This document shows positions 33,091 to 41,132 of a stretch of DNA of 64,000 nucleotides, in pieces (within the stretch, counting starts at the first letter, position 1; every line of letters starts with the position of its first letter). The translations under genes were made by a program, and so were the position numbers. Origin of the DNA: CAVUDO01 sp963740255 (GTDB taxonomy: Bacteria > Actinomycetota > Actinomycetes > Mycobacteriales > Cryptosporangiaceae); contig CAVUDO010000006.1 in assembly GCA_963740255.1 (NCBI GenBank), forward strand, positions 124,001 to 188,000, read 5' to 3'. The notes under the pieces are model-generated. The model had not been told where the DNA came from, ran no database searches, and saw nothing but the letters and a program-made list of their open reading frames with translations.

Positions 33091-34875
33091 GTGGCGCCAA
33101 CCCGACGGATGCAGCAGACGATGCTCGACCCGAGCCCAGGGGAACTCGATGCCATTCCTCCGGCGGCAGTTGAGCATGGTGAGGTCTTCACCCGCCGCTG
33201 GGTAGTCGAGCTGATTCTGGACCTGTCCGGATACACCACTGATCGTGATCTCGCCGCCATGGTGGCCGTGGAGCCGGCTTGCGGAGCCGGCGCGTTCATC
33301 GGCCCCATGGTGGCGCGACTGAGCGCCTCGTGCCGCGAGCGCGGACGAGCATTGGCTGATGTAACCGAAGCCATCCGAGCCTTCGACCTGCTTGGACACC
33401 ACGTCGAGGCTAGTCGCCGGGTGGCCGAGAAGGTGCTCGTCGATGACGGCTGGCCTGGACGAGACGCCGCGGCGGCCGCGGCCGCTTGGGTGCACGAGGG
33501 CGATTACCTGCTCGGCGATCGAGAGATCGGCGCCGATTTTGTTCTCGGCAATCCCCCGTACATTCGGCTGGAGGATGTGCCGGTCGAACGAATGGCCGCA
33601 TACCGTGCGGCCTGTCCGACGATGACTGGCCGGGCGGATGTCTATGTCGGCTTCTACGAGGTGGGGCTCCGCACCCTCAAACCTGGCGGTGTGCTCGGCT
33701 TCATCTGCGCCGACCGTTGGATGCGCAATCAATACGGTCGACACCTCCGGCAGCTGGTCGCTGACAGCTTCAGCGTCGACGTGACGCTGACGATGCACGA
33801 TGTCGATGCATTCCAGGAGCAGGTCTCTGCTTATCCGGCGATCTCCATCATTCGCCGGGCGCACCAGCAGGCGGCGGTTATCGCCGACACGACGCACGCG
33901 TTCGATCCGGCGGGGGCGGCCGAGATGCTCGCCTGGGTGCGCCAGGAGGATGCCGCACCAATAGTCAATGACCGGTACGAGGTTGCCCGGCTACCGCACT
34001 GGTTCGATGGCTCCCAGTCGTGGCCGGCCGGCTCACCCACGCAGTTGGCGCTCATCGAGGAGCTGACCGACCGTTTCTGGCCACTAGAAGATCCGACGAC
34101 CGGGACGCGTGTCGGCATCGGTGTGGCTACGGGGGCTGACGGCGTCTTTGTCACGACTGGTGCCGATGTCGAGCCAGACAGGCTGCTACCACTCTCTATG
34201 GTGCGTGACACGACGGCCGGCTCACTGGCTTGGTCCGGGCGCTACCTCGTCAATCCGTGGACCGCCGATGGGCAGCTCGTGGACCTCGACCTACATCCTC
34301 GGCTGCGTGCCTACTACGAGCGGAACGCTGACGTGCTGTGCAAGCGGCATGTCGTGGGCAAGCGCCCGGCGCAGTGGTACCGGACCATCGACAAAGTCGA
34401 CCACGCATTGACCGGGCGGCCGAAGCTCCTCTTTCCCGACATGAAGCAAACTATTCGTCCCATCTATGACGAGGGCGGCCTCTACCCTCATCACAACTTG
34501 TACTACGTCGTTTCAGACACCTGGGACCTTCGAGTGCTCGGCGGCCTGCTGCTCTCAAGGATTGCCGAGGCGTTCGTCAAAGCCTATGCCGTCAAAATGC
34601 GCGGCGGCACGCTTCGGTTCCAAGCGCAGTACCTTCGCCGGATCCGTGTGCCACGCCTAGCGACGCTGTCGGCCGAGGACCGCGGGGCCCTTGCCGACGC
34701 CTTCGTCCGGCGCGACACCGCAGCAGCGACACAGGTTGCTCTACACGTCTACGGCCTCGCTGATTCAACGGGAGAGCGGACGCATGGACCAAGAGGCATT
34801 CAACCAGGCCGTCCGACGCTACCGGACCGTACGCGAATACCAGGCAGCGAGGCAGTTGGCGTCCGGCAAGCCTGA
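33091..34875 (+). CDS. Type II DNA adenine methyltransferase, PaeR7I/XhoI type
   Basis: 594 residues from GTG 33091. I chose this start because TACGCT, a -10-like hexamer, lies 7 nt upstream and suggests a leaderless transcript; GTG 33001 and ATG 33109 are open too. Motifs: PPAAVEHGEVFTRRWVV, motif I as VEPACGAGAFIG, motif IV as FVLGNPPYIRLE (N6-adenine type NPPY), then ADVYVGFYEVGLRTLKPGG and a long target-recognition half ending near RFQAQYLRRIRVPRL. It protects host DNA against the partner nuclease at 34784. Family members recognise CTCGAG; that specificity is inferred. G+C and codon use are lower than in neighbours, a sign of transfer. Confidence 0.88.
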   Translation: MAPTRRMQQTMLDPSPGELDAIPPAAVEHGEVFTRRWVVELILDLSGYTTDRDLAAMVAVEPACGAGAFIGPMVARLSASCRERGRALADVTEAIRAFDLLGHHVEASRRVAEKVLVDDGWPGRDAAAAAAAWVHEGDYLLGDREIGADFVLGNPPYIRLEDVPVERMAAYRAACPTMTGRADVYVGFYEVGLRTLKPGGVLGFICADRWMRNQYGRHLRQLVADSFSVDVTLTMHDVDAFQEQVSAYPAISIIRRAHQQAAVIADTTHAFDPAGAAEMLAWVRQEDAAPIVNDRYEVARLPHWFDGSQSWPAGSPTQLALIEELTDRFWPLEDPTTGTRVGIGVATGADGVFVTTGADVEPDRLLPLSMVRDTTAGSLAWSGRYLVNPWTADGQLVDLDLHPRLRAYYERNADVLCKRHVVGKRPAQWYRTIDKVDHALTGRPKLLFPDMKQTIRPIYDEGGLYPHHNLYYVVSDTWDLRVLGGLLLSRIAEAFVKAYAVKMRGGTLRFQAQYLRRIRVPRLATLSAEDRGALADAFVRRDTAAATQVALHVYGLADSTGERTHGPRGIQPGRPTLPDRTRIPGSEAVGVRQA

Positions 34876-35493
34876 CGCGGGTCTGCGCGGTGCCGTCACT
34901 GGTGGGGCACATCTCAACGCATTGGTCCAGCTTCTGGAAGATGTCTTTGTCGACGCCGGAATCCCCCGCGCAGCCGTACGGCGGGGAGCCCGCCTTGAGC
35001 TACCCGGCTACTATCGGCCGACCAAGAAATGGGACTTGGTCGTCCTGGATGACGGCCGGCTCGTTGCTGCGCTGGAGTTCAAGTCTCAGGTAGGCCCATC
35101 CTTCGGCACAACTTCAACAACCGAACCGAGGAGGCCATCGGCAACGCGGTCGACGTGTGGCGGGCGTACGAGGAAGGCACCTTCGGTCCAGTCCGCCCGT
35201 GGCTGGGCTATGTGTTCCTGCTGGAGGAATCGGTGAAATCAACGACCCCGGTACGCCTGGCCAAGGCGCTCTTCCCGGTCGACGAAGTGTTCGAGAACAC
35301 TTCGTACAAGGACCGGTACCGGATCCTGTGCCAGCGACTCGTCCGCGAACGACTCTATGACGCTGCTTGCTTCGTCACCTCCTCGATGGATCCGTCTCAG
35401 GCGGTTCACGAGCCGGACGCGGAGCTGGGCTTCGCCAACTTCGTCGCCGCCGTCACCGGACGCGTTGCATACATCAAGGCGCTCGGCGTCTGA
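34784..35493 (+). pseudogene. PaeR7I-type restriction endonuclease gene with a one-base frameshift
   Basis: Starts at ATG 34784 (MDQEAFNQAVRRYRTVREYQ, GGGAGAG upstream), overlapping the methylase end by 92 bp. The first frame reads KKWDLVVLDDGRLVAALEFK, the PD-(D/E)xK nuclease centre, then SQVGPSFG and breaks near 35107. The next frame continues with NFNNRTEEAIGNAVDVWRAY, FLLEESVKSTTPVRLAKALF and KDRYRILCQRLVRERLYDAA to the stop at 35493. One missing A (GGCACAAC where GGCAACAAC is expected) explains the break. If real, the nuclease is dead and the methylase is left as an orphan; if not, it is a base error in the sequence. Confidence 0.85.
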
Positions 35494-35505
35494 CGTCCGG
35501 CGACC

Positions 35506-36078
35506 TCAGGGTGCGCGGTAGCGGCGCATCTTGTCGCGGCTCCCGCAGCGGTTCATGGAGCACCACCGACGTTGCCCCGGGCGCGAGGAGTCGACGAAGA
35601 GCAGTTCGCAGTCGTCGGCGGCGCAGGTGTGGACGCGTGTGCCGAGTGGGCCGGTGAAGAGGTCGATCGCGTCTCGGGCGAGCGCGGACAGTGCCTGCCG
35701 GCCCTCGACGGGCGGGACCGTTCGGCGCTCGCCTGCCGAGGTCATCGCTTCGGTGGGCGGCGGGGAGGCGGCCGCGTCGTTGACGACGGCCACATGTTCG
35801 TCGGGCAACGGCCGGCCGGCGACGGCCGCCTGCGCCAGCTGCCAGAGCGCCTCGCGCAGGTCACGCAGGGGCTTGAGGTCCGCCGTCGTCGCCTGCACGT
35901 CACGGGCGTTCAGGTTGAGCACGAGCGCCAGCCAATGGGAGGCGTCCGCCGCGCTGTGGATGAGTTCGGCCGCCGCCCAGCGTCCGACGCCGCCGGTGTG
36001 CACGAAGTCGAGGCAGGCGCGGCCGGTCCTGAAGCGGCGTGCGGTGGAGGCGTCGAGCGAGTCGCGTAGAGGGTGCAC
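35506..36078 (-). CDS. CGNR zinc-finger regulator (ABATE domain)
   Basis: 190 residues from GTG 36076-36078. N-terminal ABATE-type stress-sensing domain: FRTGRACLDFVHTGGVGRWA, LLNARDVQAT-like helices and LRDLREALWQLAQAAV. C-terminal CGNR zinc finger: HTCAADDCELLFVDSSR, then RRWCSMNRCGSRDKMRRYR, with four Cys in place and Ser replacing the Asn of CGNR. A perfect palindrome at 36078-36100 overlaps its start codon, so it very likely represses itself and the divergent ridA-like operon. Confidence 0.9.
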   Translation of the reverse strand: MHPLRDSLDASTARRFRTGRACLDFVHTGGVGRWAAAELIHSAADASHWLALVLNLNARDVQATTADLKPLRDLREALWQLAQAAVAGRPLPDEHVAVVNDAAASPPPTEAMTSAGERRTVPPVEGRQALSALARDAIDLFTGPLGTRVHTCAADDCELLFVDSSRPGQRRWCSMNRCGSRDKMRRYRAP

Positions 36079-36100
36079 GTTACCAGTCTAACTGGTAACG
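36078..36100. promoter_or_regulatory. Perfect palindromic operator with divergent leaderless promoters
   Basis: CGTTACCAGT (36078-36087), spacer CTA, ACTGGTAACG (36091-36100): a perfect 10-bp inverted repeat. On the minus strand it contains TAGACT 6 nt before the regulator's GTG; on the plus strand TAACGT lies 7 nt before the ATG at 36109. A protein bound here would block both promoters. The CGNR regulator is the obvious candidate. Confidence 0.75.
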
Positions 36101-36108
36101 TCGCCCGC

Positions 36109-36324
36109 ATGACTACAGTCACCCACCTTCAGCCAGCGGATCTACCCAGCAACCCGGCCTTCGCCCAGGGCGTCGGCGTCGAGGGGCCCGCGCGCACGAT
36201 CTACGTAGGCGGTCAGAACGGCACGCGTGGCGCCCCGCCGGCAATCACTGTCGACGTCGTCGCCGGCCTTGCCAACCCGGAGTTCCTGGTCGAGATCACG
36301 GCCATTGCGGTGGCAGTGGCATGA
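36109..36324 (+). CDS. RidA-family protein with large internal deletion
   Basis: 71 residues from ATG 36109, half the usual ~130. The start MTTVTHLQPADLPSNPAFAQ and RTIYVGGQNG match the RidA/YjgF N-terminus, and APPAITVDVVAGLANPEFLV plus EITAIAVAVA match its C-terminus. The middle ~55 residues (the helical part between) are absent, with the frame preserved. RidA removes reactive enamines/imines; without its middle the trimer fold is unlikely to form. It is translationally coupled (ATGA) to the next gene and shares the palindrome-controlled promoter. Confidence 0.75.
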   Translation: MTTVTHLQPADLPSNPAFAQGVGVEGPARTIYVGGQNGTRGAPPAITVDVVAGLANPEFLVEITAIAVAVA

Positions 36325-36662
36325 GCCCGACCGGGCAGACCGCGGACGGCTGGTGGGAGGTGGGCGTCCGGCGCACACTCCCGCTCGACCAGGCCTCCGC
36401 GTGGACCCTGCTGCGCGCGTTGCTCGACGACGATGCGGCGGTCCGCGGCGTGCGGTCCGAGACGCCAGGCGTTGTCGTGCGCGCCACCTATCAACCCACG
36501 GGCTGGGACGATCCCTCGACGCTGCAACTGCGGGTGCTGTCGGCAGCGACCGGCAGCACGCTCGCGATCCACCACGAGCACCTGCCGGACGCCGAGACGC
36601 GCGAGGCGATGCGCCAGCACTGGACATCGACCCTCCAGCGGCTGATCGACAGCACCGCCTAG
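36321..36662 (+). CDS. SRPBCC/AHSA1-like small protein
   Basis: 113 residues, starting in an ATGA overlap with the RidA-like gene. The pattern GWWEVGVRRTLPLDQASAWT, VVVRATYQPTGWDDPSTLQL, STLAIHHEHLPDAETREAMR and QHWTSTLQRLIDS resembles the C-terminal half of AHSA1-type SRPBCC domains. It is shorter than usual (~140-160), so part of the domain may be lost. Ligand and role are unknown. It probably shares regulation by the CGNR protein. Confidence 0.7.
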   Translation: MSPTGQTADGWWEVGVRRTLPLDQASAWTLLRALLDDDAAVRGVRSETPGVVVRATYQPTGWDDPSTLQLRVLSAATGSTLAIHHEHLPDAETREAMRQHWTSTLQRLIDSTA

Positions 36663-36848
36663 GTCCACGGCGTCGTCCAAGGATGCCTGCCGAGAATCGC
36701 TACCGCGTCGACGAGCACCCCGCCGACCTGGTGGTTGACAGCTCGCTTGGCCTCGGCCCTCAAGAGGTGCGGTACGAAGTCCACCGCTGAAGAGGCGTAG
36801 AAGAGCGCGGCGTCGGCACGGACGAACCCCACGTTCTTCCTGGCGTCG

Positions 36849-37076
36849 TCATCGGAGTTGCCACTCGGCGGCGAGGAGGTCGAAGAGCGGTGTGGCGGTC
36901 GATGCGTCCGGTGAGCACGGCGAACGTTGTGGCTGGTTCTCGCGGGCGGGTGGTGCCGGGCGGTAGGCCGAGACGAGGACGCGGGCGCCGTTGACGAACG
37001 TGGGCAGGCCGCGGCTGGTGACCACGGCGTCGTAGATCGATCCGGACGCGGTGCTCGGCCAGGGGACGCTGGTCAC
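36849..37076 (-). CDS. Small hypothetical protein
   Basis: 75 residues from ATG 37074-37076, in an ATGA overlap with the gene before it. It contains SGSIYDAVVTSRGLPTFVNG and ATPLFDLLAAEWQLR, which look like a real small folded unit rather than random frame. No motif is recognised. The coupling with the upstream gene and location near the XRE/DUF397 pair are the only clues. Confidence 0.5.
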   Translation of the reverse strand: MTSVPWPSTASGSIYDAVVTSRGLPTFVNGARVLVSAYRPAPPARENQPQRSPCSPDASTATPLFDLLAAEWQLR

Positions 37077-37369
37077 TGCCCGGCACCGGAGACGCCGCCG
37101 GTGACCAGGTCGCGGACGGCGACCTGCCAGACGGGGCAGGGCCAGGCGACGGCCGCTCCGGCGGAGCAGCCGGGGCAGTGCGGTGAGCCGTCGCGGGGCT
37201 CGTGCAGGAAGAGCAGGTCGGCCAGCGCGGCGCCGAACGCCTCGACGTCCTCGCGGGCGTGCGCGGCGAAAGTGTGCAGGTCGGACCTGCGGGCGGCCCG
37301 GCGGGCGCGGTCGATCCGCTGCCAGACCGCGAACCGGGTGGCCGACGCGGCCGCTTCCGGGCCGATCAT
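37073..37369 (-). CDS. Small Cys-containing hypothetical protein
   Basis: 98 residues from ATG 37367-37369. A helical front (ASATRFAVWQRIDRARRAAR, DLHTFAAHAREDVEAFGAAL) is followed by HCPGC and AWPCPVWQVAVRDLVTGG. The C-x2-C plus W-P-C-P arrangement could bind zinc. I recall similar short proteins near XRE regulators in actinomycetes but cannot name a family. It is coupled to the 75-residue gene downstream. Confidence 0.55.
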   Translation of the reverse strand: MIGPEAAASATRFAVWQRIDRARRAARRSDLHTFAAHAREDVEAFGAALADLLFLHEPRDGSPHCPGCSAGAAVAWPCPVWQVAVRDLVTGGVSGAGQ

Positions 37370-37852
37370 CGTGCCCACCGTGCCGAGGCGGCCGGTGCCC
37401 GCCCGCGCGCCCGAGACGCGGCCGGGGCGGCTTCTACGCCGGTCATCGGGGCCACCGGGTCGAGCTGCTCCGCGCCGTGGGGCAGGCGCGCGCGAGGGCG
37501 GCCCGCGCAGGCGCCGGGGCCGCTCTGTCGGTGTCGGGCGCGTCGCCCGGACGTCTCGGGTGGGGCAGGGGGCGCCGGAGTGCGGCGGTGGGGCGCTCCG
37601 GCCCGGCACCCCTTCGGCCGGGCCGGAGCGACGGCCTCGACCCACACCCGCGGCCGCAGTGTGGAGGCGGTACGGCGGCGGGGTCTGACGGAGTCTCAGC
37701 CATGACGTGAGAATTGCATGTGAAGTTTTCGAACGCAAGGCCCGTGCGCGTAACGCTCAGGTGGGAGGCGCGCGCACTCTGTTCATGCGAAGCGCTTGTC
37801 ACGACCGCATGCGAAGCGTCAGACTGGACGCCTTCGCCCGAGGAGGTCGTCC
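37370..37852. other. Intergenic region upstream of the XRE gene, with direct repeat
   Basis: About 480 bp without a convincing gene; most is GC-rich filler. The last 150 bp are less GC-rich. The 11-mer CATGCGAAGCG occurs twice in direct orientation, at 37784-37794 and 37808-37818 (24-bp spacing), close enough to the XRE start to be an autoregulatory site. Confidence 0.4.
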
Positions 37853-38710
37853 ATGTCCGCCGTCCAGAGCCCCACCCTGCGCCGCCGCCGGCTCGGCGCC
37901 GCGCTGCGCCAGCTCCGCGAGCGGTCGGAGATTCCGCGCGAGGAGGTGGCCGAGAAGCTGGACTGCTCCGCGTCGAAGATCGGCCGGATCGAGAACGGCG
38001 ACGTGGGCGTCCGGCGCCGCGACCTGGACGACATGCTCGACCTCTACGCCGTGGACGACGCCGACCAGCGCGACGAGTTGCATGCGCTGGCCCGCGAGTC
38101 GAAGAAGCGCGACGGCTGGTGGCGCAAGTACAGCGACCTCCCCAACCGCTACCTCCGTCTGATCGAGTTGGAGACGGTGGCGACGTCGTTCCGCTGGTTC
38201 GAGCCGATGGTGGTGCCCGGCCTGTTGCAGACAGAGGAGTACGCCCGCGCGGTGATCCGAACAGGCCGGCCAACCGACAATGCTGAGGAAGTGGAGCGCC
38301 GGGCGCGGGTCCGGATGACCCGGCAGGAGTTGCTGACCGGGGACGACCCGCCGGAGTTCTGGACCATCCTGGACGAGGCGGCGCTGCGCCGGGTGATGGG
38401 CGGGCCGGTGGTGATGCGCGGCCAGTTGGAGCGGCTGGCCGAGCTGGCCGACCTGCCCAACGTCACCGTGCAGGTGCTGCCGTTCACCCACGGCGGCCAC
38501 GAGGCGGTGGCCGGTGCCTTCACCATTCTGCGGTTCCCCGACCGGGACCCCGACATCGTCTACGTCGACGGGTTCGCCGGCGACTTCTATCTGGAGGAGG
38601 AGGCCGACGTGCGCGGGTGTAGCCTGGTTTTCGACCACCTGGCCGCCGCCGCGCTCAGCCCGCCCCAGTCGGTTGATCTCATCGGAGAGGTGGCGCGCGG
38701 CCTGGACTAA
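37853..38710 (+). CDS. XRE-family regulator with DUF5753 domain
   Basis: 285 residues from ATG 37853 (GAGGAGG upstream). N-terminal helix-turn-helix: LGAALRQLRERSEIPREEVA, EKLDCSASKIGRIENGDVGV. The DUF5753 sensor part follows: YLRLIELETVATSFRWFEPM, VVPGLLQTEEYARAVI, DEAALRRVMGG and VQVLPFTHGGHEAVAGAFTI. With DUF397 genes directly after it, this is the standard actinomycete pair, linked in streptomycetes to development and antibiotic control (AbaA/WhiJ-like systems). Confidence 0.93.
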   Translation: MSAVQSPTLRRRRLGAALRQLRERSEIPREEVAEKLDCSASKIGRIENGDVGVRRRDLDDMLDLYAVDDADQRDELHALARESKKRDGWWRKYSDLPNRYLRLIELETVATSFRWFEPMVVPGLLQTEEYARAVIRTGRPTDNAEEVERRARVRMTRQELLTGDDPPEFWTILDEAALRRVMGGPVVMRGQLERLAELADLPNVTVQVLPFTHGGHEAVAGAFTILRFPDRDPDIVYVDGFAGDFYLEEEADVRGCSLVFDHLAAAALSPPQSVDLIGEVARGLD

Positions 38711-38727
38711 TCCGGGAGGAGCGCGGG

Positions 38728-38994
38728 ATGGCCACGCTGGATCTGAGCCGCGCCGTCTGGCGCAAGAGCAGCCGCAGCACCGCCAACGGTTCCTGCGTCG
38801 AGGTTGCCCAGGCCGTCTGGCGCAAGAGCAGCCGCAGCGCCGGCAACGGCAACTGTGTCGAGGTGGCCACGGTCGAGGCGGCCGTCGCGGTGCGCGACTC
38901 CAAGGACCCCGCCGGCCCCGTCCTCGCCATCACCCCTGCCGCCTGGACCGCCTTCCTGCACGCCACCCGCCAGGGCACCTTCGACCTCCCCTGA
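38728..38994 (+). CDS. DUF397 protein with duplicated N-terminal motif
   Basis: 88 residues, 17 bp after the XRE gene. A normal DUF397 protein of ~60-65 residues has one WRKSSRSxxNGxCVEVA motif; here it is present twice in a row, as AVWRKSSRSTANGSCVEVA and AVWRKSSRSAGNGNCVEVA, followed by the usual AVRDSKDPAGPVLAITPAAW. The DNA behind the two copies shares a 27-nt exact match, so the duplication is recent. These small proteins act with the preceding XRE/DUF5753 regulator, perhaps as its ligand or antagonist. Confidence 0.9.
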   Translation: MATLDLSRAVWRKSSRSTANGSCVEVAQAVWRKSSRSAGNGNCVEVATVEAAVAVRDSKDPAGPVLAITPAAWTAFLHATRQGTFDLP

Positions 38995-39081
38995 CCTCTC
39001 CCGACAGTCGGCCGGTCGGGTCGGCGTGCGGCGACGCCAGCGCGAAGGTGCCACCGCCGTGCCGGCCATTGCGGGCGGCGG

Positions 39082-39270
39082 TCAACAGTTCGGCTGACTC
39101 CCGCCGGAGAAGAGGAGGAGGAAGACGTACCCGAACGAGGCGAGCACGACGGACAGGGCCGCTCCCACGTCGAGAATCGCCCACGTGGTGGCGATCCTGC
39201 GTCCGCCGCCGCTCCGGCGCAACAGGTTCCAGGCGAGCACGCACAGCAGTCCGAACCCGATCAGGAGCAT
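39082..39270 (-). CDS. Small two-segment membrane protein
   Basis: 62 residues from ATG 39268-39270: MLLIGFGLLCVLAWNLLRRS, then a second hydrophobic stretch (AALSVVLASFGYVFLLLFSG). The frame stays open upstream (AQAIHVIGTGI), so the real start may be further out at a non-ATG codon. No ribosome binding site is obvious and no function can be given. Confidence 0.45.
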   Translation of the reverse strand: MLLIGFGLLCVLAWNLLRRSGGGRRIATTWAILDVGAALSVVLASFGYVFLLLFSGGSQPNC

Positions 39271-39396
39271 GATGCCGGTGCCGATGACGTGAATTGCCTG
39301 TGCCTGCGCGAATTCGGCGTCCCGCCGGGGAACAGCGTCACGGCCGTTGTCAACACGGAGGCGACCATGCGGGCTCGGAGCATCCCGACTCTCTGG

Positions 39397-40782
39397 TCAG
39401 TGCGCTGGCGCCCAGGCCGGGGCGTCGTGGCCGAGCGGGCGGGGCGGGGCGAGCCAGGTGGGGGAGCAGCCGTCCAGGCTGCCGGGTGGGCGGACGTGCA
39501 GGGTGCGGCCCAGCGGCCCGTCGAGTTCGACCATCGTGTCGTCCGCAGGTGGGGCGGGCGCGGCGCCGGACGGTTCAGTGCGACCCAGGCCGTCGAGCCA
39601 GTGGGCCGTGCGGGCCAGCGAGGCGCGGACGTGCCAGGCTCCGCCGCCGGTCGTCCTGCGGTGCAACGCGGTGGCGACGCCGGCCGCCAGCAGGTAGCCG
39701 GTGGCGTGGTCGAGGGCCTGCACCGGCAGCGGCACCGGGGCGTCGACCCCGGTGGCGGCACGACCTTCGTCCGCGATGCCGGTGGCGAACTGCACCAGGC
39801 TGTCGAACCCGCGCCGGTTGCGCCACGGCCCCACCCCGCCGTACGCGGACAGCGACGCCACCACCACCCCGGGCCGGAGGACGGCCAGCGCGTCCGGGCC
39901 GTATCCGAGCTGGTCGAGCGCGCCGGGCCGGTACGCCTGCAACACGGCGTCCGCCTCGGCCAGCAGCCGCTCGAACACCGCCCGGTCGGTCGGTGCCCGC
40001 AGGTCGAGCACGGCCGAGCGCTTGCCGACGGTCGTGTCGGCGACCAGGGCCGGAACGTCCTCCGCGGCCGGCCCGTCGATGCGCAGCACGTCGGCCCCGT
40101 ACGCGGCCAGGAACCGACCGCACACCGGCCCGGCGACCACCCGGGTCAGGTCGAGCACGCGGACGCCGTCCAGCGGCCGGCCGGGCCGGGCCGGCAGCGG
40201 GACGGCCGGCGCCTCCTCCAGCGTGTCCACGGCCAGCAGCGGCGTGAACGCGACCGCGCGGCCCGGCCGGCTGCCCCGCCACTCCGCGAGCGAGCGGAGC
40301 GCGGCCGCACAGCCCCCGGCCGCGTCGATCGCGTCCTCCAGCGCCGTCGCCGACCAGCTTGCGACGGCCTGCGCCACCGCCTCGCGTTCGGCCGGAACGC
40401 CCAGGACGGACAGCGCGGCACCTCGGTGGGCCCGGAAGTTCGTGTGCAGCCTGATCCAGCCGTCCGCCGTGCGGTAGTCGCCGGCGAGGTCGTCCCAGAT
40501 CGGGGGGAGCGGGTCGTCGAGCCGCCGTACCGCCTGGTCGCTCGCGAACGCCGCCGCCGCGTCGCGGGTGTCGACCCGGACGTCCCCGCGCGGACCGCCG
40601 CGACCGGCCCAGAGTTCGGCCACCGCCAGGCTCGCCGCCGCCACGCACGCGGTGGCCGCGGTGGTGACCGGGAAGACCGAAGGCACGATGTCGGCGGGGC
40701 CGTCGACACGCAGCCGGTCGAGCGCCTCGGTGGCGCCGCCGAGGTTTCCCCACAGCTCCTTGGTGACCGTCGCGGCGTCCAT
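39397..40782 (-). CDS. CaiB/BaiF-type (family III) CoA transferase
   Basis: 461 residues from ATG 40780-40782, with AGGAGGGAG upstream. The family III core lies in the second half: LDGVRVLDLTRVVAGPVCGR, FLAAYGADVLRIDGPAAED, TVGKRSAVLDLRAPTDRAVF, YRPGALDQLGYGPDALAVLR and GGVGPWRNRRGFDSLVQFAT. The catalytic Asp usually lies shortly after the KR-x-x-x-LDL segment; I do not assign it with certainty. The N-terminal ~200 residues look like a degenerate second CaiB-like domain. Such enzymes move CoA between carboxylic acids; no catabolic operon surrounds it. Confidence 0.85.
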   Translation of the reverse strand: MDAATVTKELWGNLGGATEALDRLRVDGPADIVPSVFPVTTAATACVAAASLAVAELWAGRGGPRGDVRVDTRDAAAAFASDQAVRRLDDPLPPIWDDLAGDYRTADGWIRLHTNFRAHRGAALSVLGVPAEREAVAQAVASWSATALEDAIDAAGGCAAALRSLAEWRGSRPGRAVAFTPLLAVDTLEEAPAVPLPARPGRPLDGVRVLDLTRVVAGPVCGRFLAAYGADVLRIDGPAAEDVPALVADTTVGKRSAVLDLRAPTDRAVFERLLAEADAVLQAYRPGALDQLGYGPDALAVLRPGVVVASLSAYGGVGPWRNRRGFDSLVQFATGIADEGRAATGVDAPVPLPVQALDHATGYLLAAGVATALHRRTTGGGAWHVRASLARTAHWLDGLGRTEPSGAAPAPPADDTMVELDGPLGRTLHVRPPGSLDGCSPTWLAPPRPLGHDAPAWAPAH

Positions 40783-41132
40783 CGGCGCTCCCTCCTGACC
40801 GGTTCGTGGCGCCAGCCGGGCGGAGCCCGAGTCCACTCCGACTCGCGTGGGCCACATCTTTGCGGATGCGGGTCAGCCGGAGAATGGGGCGGGCTTACGT
40901 GCCGGCGTGCGCCGGGGCCACCTGGCGAGTCCTCCGGCGGCGGACAGCGCGGACAACGGCACTGGCCGTAGCGCTCGGCGACGGGCGGATGACCGACAGG
41001 CGAACGGCGATTTCCGACACGTGAAGTCTTGGCGAAGAGCGAACGCCCTGGGCGTTCTGGGCGGTGTCGACCCCTACGGTCGCCTTTGACCGCCGGGCCG
41101 TCGTCCCGGGAAGGCTTCGACGAGAGGGCGCT
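40783..41132. other. Intergenic region between CoA transferase and glycosyltransferase
   Basis: 350 bp between divergent genes. A perfect short palindrome GAACGCCC-T-GGGCGTTC lies at 41041-41057 and might be an operator. Otherwise I see no gene or clear promoter. Confidence 0.4.

Noticed and set aside
34691..35236. Stand-alone 181-residue protein in the endonuclease region
   Set aside because: Its front is the methylase in another frame and its end is out of frame after the lesion at ~35107; it is better read as one broken gene from 34784 to 35493.
37073..37738. 221-residue version of the Cys-containing hypothetical protein
   Set aside because: The extra N-terminal ~120 residues are Arg/Pro/Gly-rich and look like non-coding frame; the ATG at 37367-37369 starts the sensible part.
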